This document shows, piece after piece, positions 23,399 through 32,326 of a stretch of 64,000 nt of DNA. The DNA comes from an uncultured Clostridia bacterium (GTDB lineage Bacteria; Bacillota; Clostridia; Oscillospirales; Acutalibacteraceae), in assembly GCA_937877675.1 (NCBI GenBank), contig CALEIS010000135.1, positions 186,001-250,000 on the forward strand. Reading direction: 5' to 3'. The notes below the pieces were generated by a model, which was not told the origin of the DNA, did no database searches, and was given only the letters and a program-made list of their open reading frames with translations. The position numbers were made by a program, and so were the translations under genes. The stretch's first letter is position 1; each line of letters opens with the position of its first letter.

Positions 23399-23462
23399 TG
23401 ATACATTCAGGAGTCGAACCTGACCATTGGATAGATTGCAGTCTATCGCCCTCCGATACGTC
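23399..23462 (-). tRNA. tRNA-Cys-like(GCA), D arm missing
   Basis: 64 nt: acceptor GACGTAT/ATGTATC (one mismatch), only 8 nt where the D arm should be, GATAGA/TCTATC around CTGCAA, T arm TCAGG TTCGACT CCTGA. Either a degenerate tRNA-Cys or a D-armless tRNA. Confidence 0.5.
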
Positions 23463-23496
23463 CCTCCCAAAGTGGGTACTTTCTTATCGGCATTAC

Positions 23497-23547
23497 CTCA
23501 TTATGAAGGGGTTTGCGACCCAAGGTATCGGCTACATACATAATGAG
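23497..23547 (-). other. hairpin-closed small element
   Basis: CTCATTATG/CATAATGAG (9 bp) closes a 51-nt segment with an inner GGGTTTGCGACCC hairpin. Confidence 0.35.
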
Positions 23548-23563
23548 TTTGTTATTGAACGAA

Positions 23564-23635
23564 AGGTTCGGGTCGGATTTGAACCAACGCATGAGAGATT
23601 TGCAGTCACTTGCCTTACCACTTGGCTACCGAACC
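23564..23635 (-). tRNA. tRNA-Cys(GCA)
   Basis: Loop CTGCAAA, acceptor GGTTCGG/CCGAACC, discriminator U as expected for Cys. The full-size Cys tRNA of the array. Confidence 0.88.
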
Positions 23636-23644
23636 ATTATTTCA

Positions 23645-23818
23645 TTATCTCACATGAGAATACATTGTTCTCTCATTAGGGATTGAACCTACACATGATA
23701 ACGACATATCTTAATCCTACACCATATCCAGTAGTATAATGTGAATCGAACAACATGACTAAGATTATGAACATCTCATCCTGTCCCAACAGTTTGAGTG
23801 TACCCTCATGTGAGATAA
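23645..23818 (-). ncRNA. 174-nt RNA closed by a 14-bp terminal helix
   Basis: TTATCTCACATGAG at one end pairs perfectly with CTCATGTGAGATAA at the other. The interior has hairpins and two T-loop-like segments (GTTCGATTC, GGTTCAATC). Same long-terminal-helix plan as Y RNAs but without the AYACAGCAAAT motif. Confidence 0.5.
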
Positions 23819-23830
23819 TTTACAGTTTTG

Positions 23831-23921
23831 GTTCTCATGAGTATGAAGAGTTCCTGTTATCACAATCCGTAGCTGTTGCTAATCCCTGTGTTCCTGTTAC
23901 TCTCTTCACACTCATGAGAAC
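23831..23921 (-). ncRNA. 91-nt RNA closed by an 18-bp helix with internal loop
   Basis: GTTCTCATGAGT/ACTCATGAGAAC plus GAAGAG/CTCTTC, separated by a 2x2 internal loop; variable loop inside. Resembles a Y RNA stem. Confidence 0.5.
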
Positions 23922-23924
23922 TGT

Positions 23925-24071
23925 TTTATAGTCAGATAATGGTTATCATTGGATACGGTAGGCTCGTCCTACACTAACGGTCTATATCACATGGTTAGAT
24001 ATGTTTTACACATCATCCGTTTTCGCATGAAGTTCTAATTGAACTACGCTCCAACCCACTCCAACTATAAA
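23925..24071 (-). ncRNA. 147-nt RNA closed by TTTATAGT/ACTATAAA
   Basis: 8-bp closing helix; inside is a tRNA-5'-half-like piece (GCGTAGTTCAATTAGAAC, D arm GTTC/GAAC) and hairpins. Possibly another tRNA-mimic RNA or a decayed tRNA. Confidence 0.4.
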
Positions 24072-24182
24072 AAGTTTGGAAAATTTACTGATTCTGTCAA
24101 TCTCTTTCCTACTGCCTACTGATGATTGGCATTCTCATCAGATTTAGTAGTGGGATGTGGCATCCCTTGTTTGTGTGACCAC

Positions 24183-24211
24183 ATTATATCAGAGTTCTGA
24201 AACTTTGTCAA
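24183..24211 (-). promoter_or_regulatory. early promoter TTGACA-17-TATAAT
   Basis: -35 TTGACA 24206-24211, -10 TATAAT 24183-24188. First promoter of the tRNA array proper. Confidence 0.82.
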
Positions 24212-24335
24212 GCACTTTTTGAAACTTTTTTGAACTTTTTTTCGCTGTCCTTGATTTTCTTTTACTGATTCGGACGCTCAGTTCTGTTTCTCGCTTGTCT
24301 TTGTTTCGTTCCTCCTGTTTGGTGGCGACAGGCAC

Positions 24336-24364
24336 ATTATACACATGTTCTCCCTCACTGTCAA
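24336..24364 (-). promoter_or_regulatory. early promoter TTGACA-17-TATAAT
   Basis: -35 TTGACA 24359-24364, -10 TATAAT 24336-24341; tandem with the promoter at 24183. Confidence 0.82.
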
Positions 24365-24431
24365 GCAAATTTTTGAAAAAAGTTGAAAAAAGTTTTCAGA
24401 AAAATTCTTGTTCATTGATTTAGAAAGAAAA

Positions 24432-24460
24432 AGAGCAGAACTTTTTTTAGTCCTGCCCTT
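24432..24460 (-). terminator. intrinsic terminator
   Basis: GCAGGACT/AGTTCTGC (one G-U) followed by TCTTTTTC on the minus strand; separates the head module from the tRNA array. Confidence 0.6.
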
Positions 24461-24497
24461 TCACCATTTATGAGATTACATGCAAAGCTTATAGATG

Positions 24498-24581
24498 TCA
24501 AGGGCAGAGTACACACCATTTACCACAGAGCATGTAAAATGGTCTGAGTGAAATGTGCTTTTCTATGCGAATACTTGTCAT
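24498..24581 (-). CDS. candidate micro-ORF, 27 aa
   Basis: MTSIRIEKHISLRPF... ending CVLCP and TGA; four Cys-containing positions near the end. Supported mainly by a perfect TATAAATA late box 12 nt upstream. May be spurious. Confidence 0.3.
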   Translation of the reverse strand: MTSIRIEKHISLRPFYMLCGKWCVLCP

Positions 24582-24592
24582 CGTCTTTTTCT

Positions 24593-24600
24593 TATTTATA
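24593..24600 (-). promoter_or_regulatory. late promoter box TATAAATA (perfect)
   Basis: Exact T4 late consensus, with no larger gene downstream than the 27-codon ORF at 24498. Confidence 0.55.
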
Positions 24601-24632
24601 CACTTGAAATTAAAATTGTAGAAATTTTTACA

Positions 24633-25313
24633 TTATTTTCCAAATTTTTTCTATAAAATTGGCAACATCATCTTTCTTGCTCTAATTACATCACTCTCAG
24701 TAACGTCATCATGTAAGCCAAATCTTTCTCTTACCCACTCTTTATTCTCTTCAATCCACTGTTCTATAACATTCCAAACTTCTTTACCACTCAATGCAAA
24801 CTGATTCTCTAAATCTGCTTCTAATTCCCATGCGAGTTCAAGACAGAATTCTTCAAGAGTTTTTCTATCGTCATAATGAGCACTTATAGCACCACTGAAA
24901 TCATACTCATCACCACCATCTACTCTACCACTTGAATATGCTTCACCTAATGTAGCCTTATCTTTCGTTTGAGAAGCAGCAGCGATAACACCCTTAGCAA
25001 AATCTTCTTGGTCTTGTGGAGTAGTAGAACCACTCATTTGCTTCTGACGAATTTGGTCAGCACGGTTGAATAATGCTTGTCTAGTACCATCGTCAATGTC
25101 TTGTGGAGCATTGAAGTATACATAATTCATTACATCCTTATCTTCTAATCCATCTACATCTTTCTCTTGAAGAGTTGGTGTAGCATTAGCAACAAGGTCT
25201 GTATCCTGAGCAATATCTTCCGTAGTTTCTTCCTGTGTATCTACATTACCAGGGACAGTGGCAGGTTGCATAATTGCTTCCTCATTTATAAATCTTACTC
25301 TAAAGCGTTTCAT
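24633..25313 (-). CDS. TAG-recoded head-associated protein, 226 aa
   Basis: Read through TAG at 24651-24653, the C-terminus becomes QKKFGK then TAA. The N-terminus MKRFRVRFINEE has an LxE-like site (FINE) as in proteins cut by T4-type prohead protease, so it may be a capsid-targeted internal protein. It follows the major capsid gene. Acidic, no known domain. Confidence 0.65.
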
Positions 25314-25321
25314 TACTGTTT

Positions 25322-25329
25322 TATTTAAT
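25322..25329 (-). promoter_or_regulatory. late promoter box ATTAAATA
   Basis: Late-type box 8 nt upstream of the start at 25313. Confidence 0.4.
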
Positions 25330-25338
25330 AGAAAAAGG

Positions 25339-25364
25339 AGACTTCCGAAGAAGTCTCCCTTGAA
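25339..25364 (-). terminator. intrinsic terminator with TTCG loop
   Basis: GGAGACTTC/GAAGTCTCC around TTCG, then TTTTT, just after the major capsid gene. Confidence 0.75.
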
Positions 25365-25389
25365 GTTAGATTTGTTTTATCCTATTAGA

Positions 25390-27537
25390 TTAGGCGTTAT
25401 GATTCCAAACAGAACCTTCAGCAGGAGTTACTGTTACAGCAGTAGGAGCAGTAACCTGTACAGCAGGGCTGATTGGGAATGCATAGGAAGGAGCAGTACC
25501 AGTGGTTTCTGCATGAGCAGCATAACCGTTAGGATACATCTTATTGTCGTTCTGAACACCAGGGTTGGAGAAGTCGTCAATAAGGATTACATGGTAGTAG
25601 AGGTGAGAACCGAAGATATTGTCCATTACACCGTAACGAGTCATAAGACCTACGTGTGGTGAGAAGGAGTTAGTATCGGTTGCAGTCTGAACCATGATAG
25701 GAATGTATGGGCAGTAAATGATACCTGCATCATACGTATCAGCACCCTTATAACCAAGCATACAATAGTTAGGAAGTTTAACTTCCTGCTCAGTTGTGTC
25801 GAACATATCGCCATAACCCATACCGTAGTCATCAGTGCTGTAAACGGCAGTTCTCTCATCAATGTAAACATTGAACTTGTTACCACCAAGAGTACCAGCA
25901 GCAGCGGTCTGAGCATTGTTAAGCTCGATGGTGTTGTTTACCTGCATAGGAACATAGTCCTCAAGCATCTGAAGAAGAGCAGCAACGTCAGGAGTACATA
26001 CGATGAAGTTAGCAGCACCACGGTGGTTGCGAACACGCATTCTCATAGCCATCTTGATAATGAACTGATAGAATGCACGAGCACGCTCACCCATCCAACG
26101 AGCGTCAGCGAGCTTACCAGACCATACAGACCATTCATTGTGCTTGAGAGCTGTGAAGAGCATACGAACAGTCATTTCACGGTCGATTTCAGCCTGAAGC
26201 TCATAGCTCATCTGCTGAGTAGCTTCGGTGTCGATGTCAATACCGTTGGTGTTCTTGAGGTCTTCCTGAGTTTCAAGTGTCCAAGAGGTTGAAAGTCTAC
26301 GAGTACCAGCTTCAACAGCCTGCTTCTCGAAACCGAAGGAGGTACGAGCGATAGCACCAGTAGCTTCAAAAGCATGAACGCGAGCAGCGATACCAGTATC
26401 CTCAAGACGGAACTGCCAACGACCACCTGCAAGAGGCTGGAGGAGTTGCTTGTCCTGAGCACCTGTGAAGCGGGTATCAAGACGCTGATAACCCATTTCA
26501 GAGTTACCCAAGTCCCACTTACCAGTTACTTCATTGAACTTGATGTCAGAAATCTGAACGTCACCCTTAGCAGGGTCAGAGATACCAACAATCTTAGTAC
26601 CATCTGTAGCATCCTCTACACGCTTTTCAGCAGCAGTCTAAATTTTGTCAAGAAGTTCTGTCTCGGATGAATCAACACCACGCTGAGCAGCAACAACAAC
26701 AGCTTCCTTAATCTTGGCTTCTGTGATGGTTGTAAGTGTAGCATAATCAACTTCACCAATAATCTGTGTAAGAACAGGGTGAACGATGTACTTCTTATTC
26801 TTTTCAGAAGCAGCCTTTGTACTTACGAAAGCAGGGTTTGCAACGATTGCAGGGAAACTCTGTGGGAAACCATTACCAACAACAGTTACAAGAGTAGCAC
26901 TACCTTCGGCTGTTGAAGTAGCGTCAGTAATAGTAAGCTTAGCCTTGGTCTCTACACCACGGATACCCTGAGCGGTATACTCAGTAGCAGCAGAACCATT
27001 GTATACAGTATCACGCTGAGCATATTCAGTTGTTTCACCAGAAACACGAGGACTGTGAACGTGCTCTGTGGAGCTGTCACCAAGAGCGTTAGCACCCTTG
27101 AGGTAACGATAACGGATAGCGAATGCAAGAGCTACAGGGCCAGGCATAGGCTGAACACCAACCGTTTCATTGCTCATAAGAGCAGGATAGATACGGCGAA
27201 CCATAGGAAGAATAGTCGTTGGGTTACGCATGTCACCAGGAGCATAGAAGTCACTGTTGCCAAGCTCACCACCGTGAAGACCATTCTGAGGACCGAACAT
27301 AGCGGTTGTCATTGCAGGACTGTTCTCATTGAGCCAACGCATCTGGTTCTCAAGAAGCATAGCGGTGTTGTTACGAACAGCCTTGGAGCGAATAGGAGCG
27401 AAACCAGCAGTACACTCAAGAAGCTCAGACCAGTTCTTTACTGCCTTGCGAGTACGCTGACCATTTTTCTGCGTCTGGGTAAGGCGAGCCTTAGGAGCAG
27501 CCTGTGCAGTACGCTTTGTTTTAGTAATAATAGCCAT
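25390..27537 (-). CDS. T4 gp23-like major capsid protein, TAG-recoded, 715 aa
   Basis: The frame runs from ATG 27537 to 25390 with one in-frame TAG (26638-26640); the two halves are unbroken otherwise. The N-terminal part has TILPMVRRIYPALMSNETVG and VQPMPGPVALAFAIRYRY, the gp23 signature. The ELLE segment near residue 41 is a plausible gp21 cleavage site. The second half (MGYQRLDTRFTG onward) is the rest of the capsid domain and would not be made if TAG were a stop. Downstream of scaffold and protease, as in T4. Confidence 0.9.
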
Positions 27538-27551
27538 AATTGTATAAAAAG

Positions 27552-27559
27552 TATTTAGT
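27552..27559 (-). promoter_or_regulatory. late promoter box ACTAAATA
   Basis: Late-type box 14 nt upstream of the major capsid ATG. Confidence 0.6.
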
Positions 27560-27580
27560 TATTTGTATTTATTTTAGGGT

Positions 27581-28636
27581 TTATCCCTCAAAATTATCTT
27601 CCCAATTCTTTACGAGCTTAGTAAGCCATGAGTTATTGGATTCATTGAGGGGCTTCTTAGAAGATTTTTCAATAGCAGGTTTTTTACCTTCTGTCATAAT
27701 TCTGCTCAATTCCTTACGAGAATGTGCAGCGATTTGCTGACTCTTTGAATTAGCACGTGTTCTCTCAGCTAATACAGCATTCTCCTTGAGATTGTTTGTG
27801 CGATACTGCTTTACAGTATATTCAAAGTTATCCTTGATGAACTGCAAGGAAGCCTTCTCCAATACACGCTCTACAAACATTCTCTGGTCTTTTGAGGGAA
27901 TCTCAGCCAATCTCTTAGCAAGATATGCCTTGCGTTCAGCTTCAGCAATAACTGCCTTAGCCTCTGCAAGTTCTGCCTTGAGTGACTCATTTTCCTCATT
28001 GAGAGAACTGATTTCCTTCTTACCATTCTCGATACGATTATATGCTTCGAGAATAGGACGCTTGAGTGCTTCACTGTTGTAAACTTCCTCAAAATTAAGG
28101 AGTTGCTTGAAGGATTCAAGGAGTTCAATAGCCTTGGTGTTCTTTACAGCAGACTGAATCTGCTCATAAGGAATGCACTTATCAACATTCTCTACGATAA
28201 ACTTACCAAGTTCCTTAGTAATGCTCTCACGGAATGACTCTGCTTCCTGAGCAGCTTTCACTTCGTAAGACTCCTTGAGAGTAGCAATAGCCTTGTTGGC
28301 ATTCTCTCTCATCTCATTGATACGCTTTACAGCCTTAGCCTTTACAGCAGACATCTCTGCCTGATGATTTTCATTGAGCTTGTTTACAACCTTTACGAGA
28401 TTGATTTTAGCATTCTCATCAAGTTTAGTAACAAGTTTCTGCATTCTCTCTGTAAGAGCGGCATCCAATGATACCTCAGCGGATTTAACAGCGGTAGCAA
28501 TCTGCTCACTTACCTTGCTTTCAACCAACTTATCGAAAGCTTCCTGAAGAGTAGCGAGACCAGTCTCACTAACTGCTTCAAGTAACTCCTTGGGAAGCAA
28601 GTCCTTTACATTTACAGATGTGTCGTTATTATCCAT
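27581..28636 (-). CDS. prohead scaffold protein (gp22-like), 351 aa
   Basis: Almost entirely charged coiled coil (KNAEERK-type heptads, residues 40-280), the usual build of T4 gp22 scaffold. The C-terminal KKPLNE/SNNSW contains an LxE cleavage site for the prohead protease. Position between protease and capsid genes matches T4 21-22-23. No TAG in frame. Confidence 0.8.
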   Translation of the reverse strand: MDNNDTSVNVKDLLPKELLEAVSETGLATLQEAFDKLVESKVSEQIATAVKSAEVSLDAALTERMQKLVTKLDENAKINLVKVVNKLNENHQAEMSAVKAKAVKRINEMRENANKAIATLKESYEVKAAQEAESFRESITKELGKFIVENVDKCIPYEQIQSAVKNTKAIELLESFKQLLNFEEVYNSEALKRPILEAYNRIENGKKEISSLNEENESLKAELAEAKAVIAEAERKAYLAKRLAEIPSKDQRMFVERVLEKASLQFIKDNFEYTVKQYRTNNLKENAVLAERTRANSKSQQIAAHSRKELSRIMTEGKKPAIEKSSKKPLNESNNSWLTKLVKNWEDNFEG

Positions 28637-28649
28637 TGTTATAAAAATT

Positions 28650-28808
28650 TTAGATTAGTGTTTCTTTACCTACCTTGTGAATCTGCTGACCAATACGTGC
28701 AGCCACAAGTTTGTTTAATTCTTCTCTTGCAGCTTCCTTATTGCCCATGAGAACATTCTCAATAAGCTTGAGTGTTACTGCTTCTTGTTGTTTAGAATTA
28801 TCAGACAT
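28650..28808 (-). CDS. small prohead core-like protein, 52 aa
   Basis: MSDNSKQQEAVTLKLIENVL; short helical protein between protease and scaffold, where T4 has gp67/gp68. Preceded by an ACTAAATA late box (28822-28829). Confidence 0.6.
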   Translation of the reverse strand: MSDNSKQQEAVTLKLIENVLMGNKEAAREELNKLVAARIGQQIHKVGKETLI

Positions 28809-28821
28809 AAGTTTCAATTAG

Positions 28822-28829
28822 TATTTAGT
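28822..28829 (-). promoter_or_regulatory. late promoter box ACTAAATA
   Basis: Late-type box 13 nt upstream of the ATG at 28808. Confidence 0.5.
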
Positions 28830-28866
28830 GATTTTATCACGAAAAGATGTTTAGGGGAGGATTTTC

Positions 28867-29538
28867 TTACATTTTCTTCATGAAATCCATAACAGCACCT
28901 AAAAGATACTTCTCTACATCCTTCTTAGGAAGTTTAGCCAACTTCTTATCAAAGCTCTCATACTGCTCTACGTACTTCTCATTGTAGTTACAAATCCAAT
29001 CTTTACTTTCAAGAATACCATTTACGAATGCTTTCTGACAAGAAGGGTCATGAACAATGTCAAATGTGCAAAGTTGGAAATCTGTTACAATACCTGTGCT
29101 CTCATCCAAACATCCAAGTGAACGAGAAGAAACACCTAATTGTACACCGTCTCTCAAAAGGCTTTCTACAATCTTACCTGTAGGTGTGCTCAAAATCTTG
29201 GACTTACCATAGAATACATTACCATCCTGCTTGAGAGAAGTAATAAGGTGACATGCCTTTTCAGCATTCAAGTTAGGATACTCAGGATGTTCCAATTCAC
29301 CTGTTGCTCTGTGTTGAAGAACGAACTTCTCATTGAACTCATTAATCTGCTGTACCATCTCATCAAGAGGATAGATACGATTATTACGGTTACGACTGTT
29401 AGCCTCTGTGAATGGGCCTTCAATATAATATCTCTTTTCTTTTGAACCGTCAGGCATTTCTACACTCTCATTGAGGAATGAGAATTCATGTCTGTCTTTA
29501 GGTTCTTCTACGATAAGTTTCAAACTTTTAGTAATCAT
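28867..29538 (-). CDS. prohead core protease (T4 gp21-like), 223 aa
   Basis: Contains the family blocks YIEGPFTEANSRNRNNRIYP, TGELEHPEYP (catalytic His region) and VSSRSLGCL (catalytic Ser region), with the DxVHDPSC C-terminal block. Serine protease of the herpes/T4 prohead type that matures capsid and core proteins at (L/I)xE sites. Its own FLNE/S near residue 25 could be an autocleavage site. Confidence 0.88.
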   Translation of the reverse strand: MITKSLKLIVEEPKDRHEFSFLNESVEMPDGSKEKRYYIEGPFTEANSRNRNNRIYPLDEMVQQINEFNEKFVLQHRATGELEHPEYPNLNAEKACHLITSLKQDGNVFYGKSKILSTPTGKIVESLLRDGVQLGVSSRSLGCLDESTGIVTDFQLCTFDIVHDPSCQKAFVNGILESKDWICNYNEKYVEQYESFDKKLAKLPKKDVEKYLLGAVMDFMKKM

Positions 29539-29547
29539 GTTATAATT

Positions 29548-29555
29548 TATTTATG
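29548..29555 (-). promoter_or_regulatory. late promoter box CATAAATA
   Basis: Late-type box 9 nt upstream of the protease ATG at 29538. Confidence 0.5.
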
Positions 29556-29573
29556 AAATTTTGAAAAATATAG

Positions 29574-29602
29574 TTGACAAATGAACTCTAATGTGCTAGT
29601 CT
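29574..29602 (+). promoter_or_regulatory. early-type promoter TTGACA-17-TAGTCT
   Basis: -35 TTGACA 29574-29579, weak -10 TAGTCT 29597-29602. Predicted start 29609 equals the ATG (leaderless). Confidence 0.45.
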
Positions 29603-29608
29603 TTATTC

Positions 29609-30316
29609 ATGCAAAACAACAAACATATTATTATGATGGGTGACAATAAGTCACTATCTGCAATTTCTGAGAATATTCTTCTTCAATATATTCCTCAAGA
29701 AGTTCTTAGAGAAAATATCATTGATACCAACTTTCCAAATTATGAACTGTATACTCTTCTTGTAGGGAAAACATACGGACATGTAATTGAGAAGAAGATT
29801 ATCAATGAGCGTTTTAGTGATACACTTCCAAGTGATAATTCTATTACCGATTACGATGCAACTTGTAACAATTTGCGTATTGAAATAAAGTCTTCACGTG
29901 TTCTTCGTAATAATTCTACAAAACGTGAAGAACTTGGTTTATCATTTTGGGAAGATGCTGCATCAATCAATGATAAGAAATATGAATGGTCTTCTCCTTG
30001 GCAACAGGTAAAGCCAACATATTGCGATTATTTTATTTTTCACGCATTATACAAGGACGGTTCACGGTATTTTGTAGTACCTTCGAGATGCATTGCAAGC
30101 AATATCTATGAAGAATCATCTGATGTCATACGTCTTGGAAAACAACATCCATCACCTGATGAGGGGGTTGTAAACAATAACACTATTGCTAAAAAGAATG
30201 CTCACATTTTTGAAATCACAGATGACATTCTAAATCTTCAAGATGCAATCAATTTAGTGTAGGAACGTTTAAAGACTAATAGTCTAGTTCTACCAAAACC
30301 TAGAAAGAAGAAATAA
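29609..30316 (+). CDS. restriction endonuclease-like protein, TAG-recoded, 235 aa
   Basis: SITDYDATCNNLRIEIKSSR has the D...ExK pattern of PD-(D/E)XK type II restriction enzymes. Reading TAG at 30260-30262 as sense adds a basic tail ending LPKPRKKK before TAA. It faces tail-to-tail an adenine methyltransferase gene 22 nt away, the classic layout of a restriction-modification pair. Exact specificity unknown. Confidence 0.6.
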
Positions 30317-30324
30317 TTTTTAAA

Positions 30325-30357
30325 AAAAGAGGGTGGCTCATTTGAGCCACCTTTTTG
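30325..30357. terminator. bidirectional terminator
   Basis: GGTGGCTC/GAGCCACC around ATTT with A-rich and T-rich flanks, between the convergent restriction and methylation genes. Confidence 0.8.
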
Positions 30358-31741
30358 GTATACTGAAATAGAACCTCTTATTATTCTTCTTTTTTTCTTT
30401 GTACCAATCACTCTTAGAGACTTTGATTATGTAATCAAATACTTTCTCATAAGGTTCATCAGTATTTTCTTTCCACCATTCCTTAAACTCATCTGTGAGA
30501 TTATCTTCCAAATTATCAACAGGAACACATCTTGCAGCACCAGGTGATATATTACGGTTCACATCATAATCACAGAAACCAAAATAATCACCTGAGTTAC
30601 TAGACGGATTACCTGAGAAGTAAAACGATTTACAAGGATTAGGATTTATCTGATATACGAATTCCTTTACATTCTTCAAACTATCATCTCTATAATACCA
30701 ATCTACTTTATCTCCACGATTAGTTATAGGCTTATAGTAACTTTCGTCCTTAAGTCTGTCTAGTATATTTCTACCTTGGATTACCTTTACATAAGAAAGA
30801 ATAATCTCCAACTTCTTCTGTACTGCTTCACTTTCAAATGGCTTGGAGAATACTTTCAAGTGAAACTTACCATTGTAACTAAGTCTATCATAAAGTGTCT
30901 CGATAGTAATATCATTGTCTGATATAATACTTACAAGTCTATTCTTGAAATGTTCTAAAGGCTCACCATGTACAGACATCAAAAGACTTTCACAAGGAAC
31001 AGAACCAAGATATGTACTTTTGAATATTTCATTATAGACAAATTCATCCTTATTTTCCATGCAGAAATAATCTCTGAGATTAGTAATAGTACCATTTACC
31101 AAAGTTTCTGTTGTAGGCGTTTCATATGTATTGAAATGAATATACATCAAATCTTGAGCAACGCCATCGAATTCATCACCATTAATTTCCTCAATCTTTA
31201 CAATTTTACACTTAGAAAGCATAAACTCTTTGAACTTGTTATAGAACTTAGAGTTATTTTTGATAATAGAGTTAGGAAGAATATAGTGAATATCACCTTG
31301 AACTTTATTTGTATAAATGATGTCAAGTGTCTTGAGGATAAAGAATACACATTCTTCTCTAATACCACTAATGCCATACTTCTTCCTAAGAGCATGAACA
31401 TATTCTTTATGTGTAGTGAGGGAATATGCAGGGGTTCGATAAGGAGGATTACCAATAAAGATTATCTTCTTGTCAGTCTCCAATTCAAAATCATAGAAGT
31501 TTTTACAGATTGTATTAGGTGTGTTATACTTTTCAAATAACTCTTCATCCAATTCAATACCTAAAACATCATCATACTTTTGTTCCATTAGTTTTAGAAA
31601 ACTACCCTCACCATAAGAAGGTTCAATATAAATGGCATCTTCATTCTCAATACCATCAATTATACTTTTAGATAATTCGTCAGGCGTAAAGAATTGACCA
31701 AATAAATTCTTCTTTCCTTGTACATTCTTCGCATCAATCAT
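30338..31741 (-). CDS. N6-adenine DNA methyltransferase (type II-like), 467 aa
   Basis: SAM-binding motif YIEPSYGEGSFLKLME and catalytic GNPPYRTPAYS (NPPY) define an N6-adenine methyltransferase of the gamma type; the long C-terminal half is the target-recognition part. Convergent with the nuclease-like gene at 29609. Predicted transcription start lies on the ATG. Confidence 0.85.
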   Translation of the reverse strand: MIDAKNVQGKKNLFGQFFTPDELSKSIIDGIENEDAIYIEPSYGEGSFLKLMEQKYDDVLGIELDEELFEKYNTPNTICKNFYDFELETDKKIIFIGNPPYRTPAYSLTTHKEYVHALRKKYGISGIREECVFFILKTLDIIYTNKVQGDIHYILPNSIIKNNSKFYNKFKEFMLSKCKIVKIEEINGDEFDGVAQDLMYIHFNTYETPTTETLVNGTITNLRDYFCMENKDEFVYNEIFKSTYLGSVPCESLLMSVHGEPLEHFKNRLVSIISDNDITIETLYDRLSYNGKFHLKVFSKPFESEAVQKKLEIILSYVKVIQGRNILDRLKDESYYKPITNRGDKVDWYYRDDSLKNVKEFVYQINPNPCKSFYFSGNPSSNSGDYFGFCDYDVNRNISPGAARCVPVDNLEDNLTDEFKEWWKENTDEPYEKVFDYIIKVSKSDWYKEKKKNNKRFYFSIPKRWLK

Positions 31742-31747
31742 GTATAT

Positions 31748-31776
31748 ATTTTACCATAGTTCTATAAAACACAAAA
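31748..31776 (-). promoter_or_regulatory. early promoter, -10 TAAAAT with AGAACTATGG
   Basis: -10 TAAAAT at 31748-31753, conserved spacer element, poor -35. Predicted start at 31741, the ATG. Confidence 0.4.
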
Positions 31777-31801
31777 GGCTTCCCAATAACTTAGGAAGCC
31801 A
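31774..31801 (-). terminator. intrinsic terminator
   Basis: GGCTTCC/GGAAGCC arms followed by TTTTG on the minus strand, after 31826-32296. Confidence 0.65.
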
Positions 31802-31825
31802 ATGAATAAATTGTTTTCAGATAAA

Positions 31826-32296
31826 TTAGTCAACGATGCTAATAAAGTTATTACGCTTTTTAACAAGCCACTGTTTTTCTTTCATGTCGTATACAGCACA
31901 TGACTTAGAATTAAGTGTGTTTCCTGAGTATGCCCATACCCAAATTCTTCTACCACCTGTTGCAGCACTTGAAATTTCAAGTCTATATCTTCTGCCATCT
32001 GGAGTATTTCTGTATTCACCGTAACTATATTCACGACCGTTAGACTTACACAATGATAAGAGGTCATTTATTGAAAATTGTTCTCTTTGAAGTGGAGCTT
32101 TACGAACAGGCTTACTTGTTACTTCTGCATCTCTCATCTACAAACCATAATTCTCAAGCAAATACTTGGCAGCTTCTTTCAATACATTTCTCATTGATAA
32201 CTCAGACTTGGACTTTACTACCAAGTTCTTCTGAGGAAGTACACTCTCATTGAGTCTTCCACTTACTTTCTTAATCTTTACATTATACTCAAACAT
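31826..32296 (-). CDS. internal-protein family member, TAG-recoded, 156 aa
   Basis: MFEYNVKIKKVSGRLNES...KNLVVKSKS is shared with three other genes (33646, 38454, 39056). LNE/S fits the T4 prohead-protease consensus LxE, so the N-terminus may be a capsid-targeting sequence. TAG at 32138-32140 joins it to a C-terminal domain (GREYSYGEYRNTPDGRRY). Late-type promoter. Confidence 0.65.
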
Positions 32297-32307
32297 ACGT
32301 ATTCTTT

Positions 32308-32319
32308 TATTTATAAATA
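32308..32319. promoter_or_regulatory. back-to-back late promoter boxes
   Basis: The palindrome TATTTATAAATA holds TATAAATA on both strands: minus strand for 32296, plus strand for the ATG at 32327. Confidence 0.65.
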
Positions 32320-32326
32320 ATTTCAC

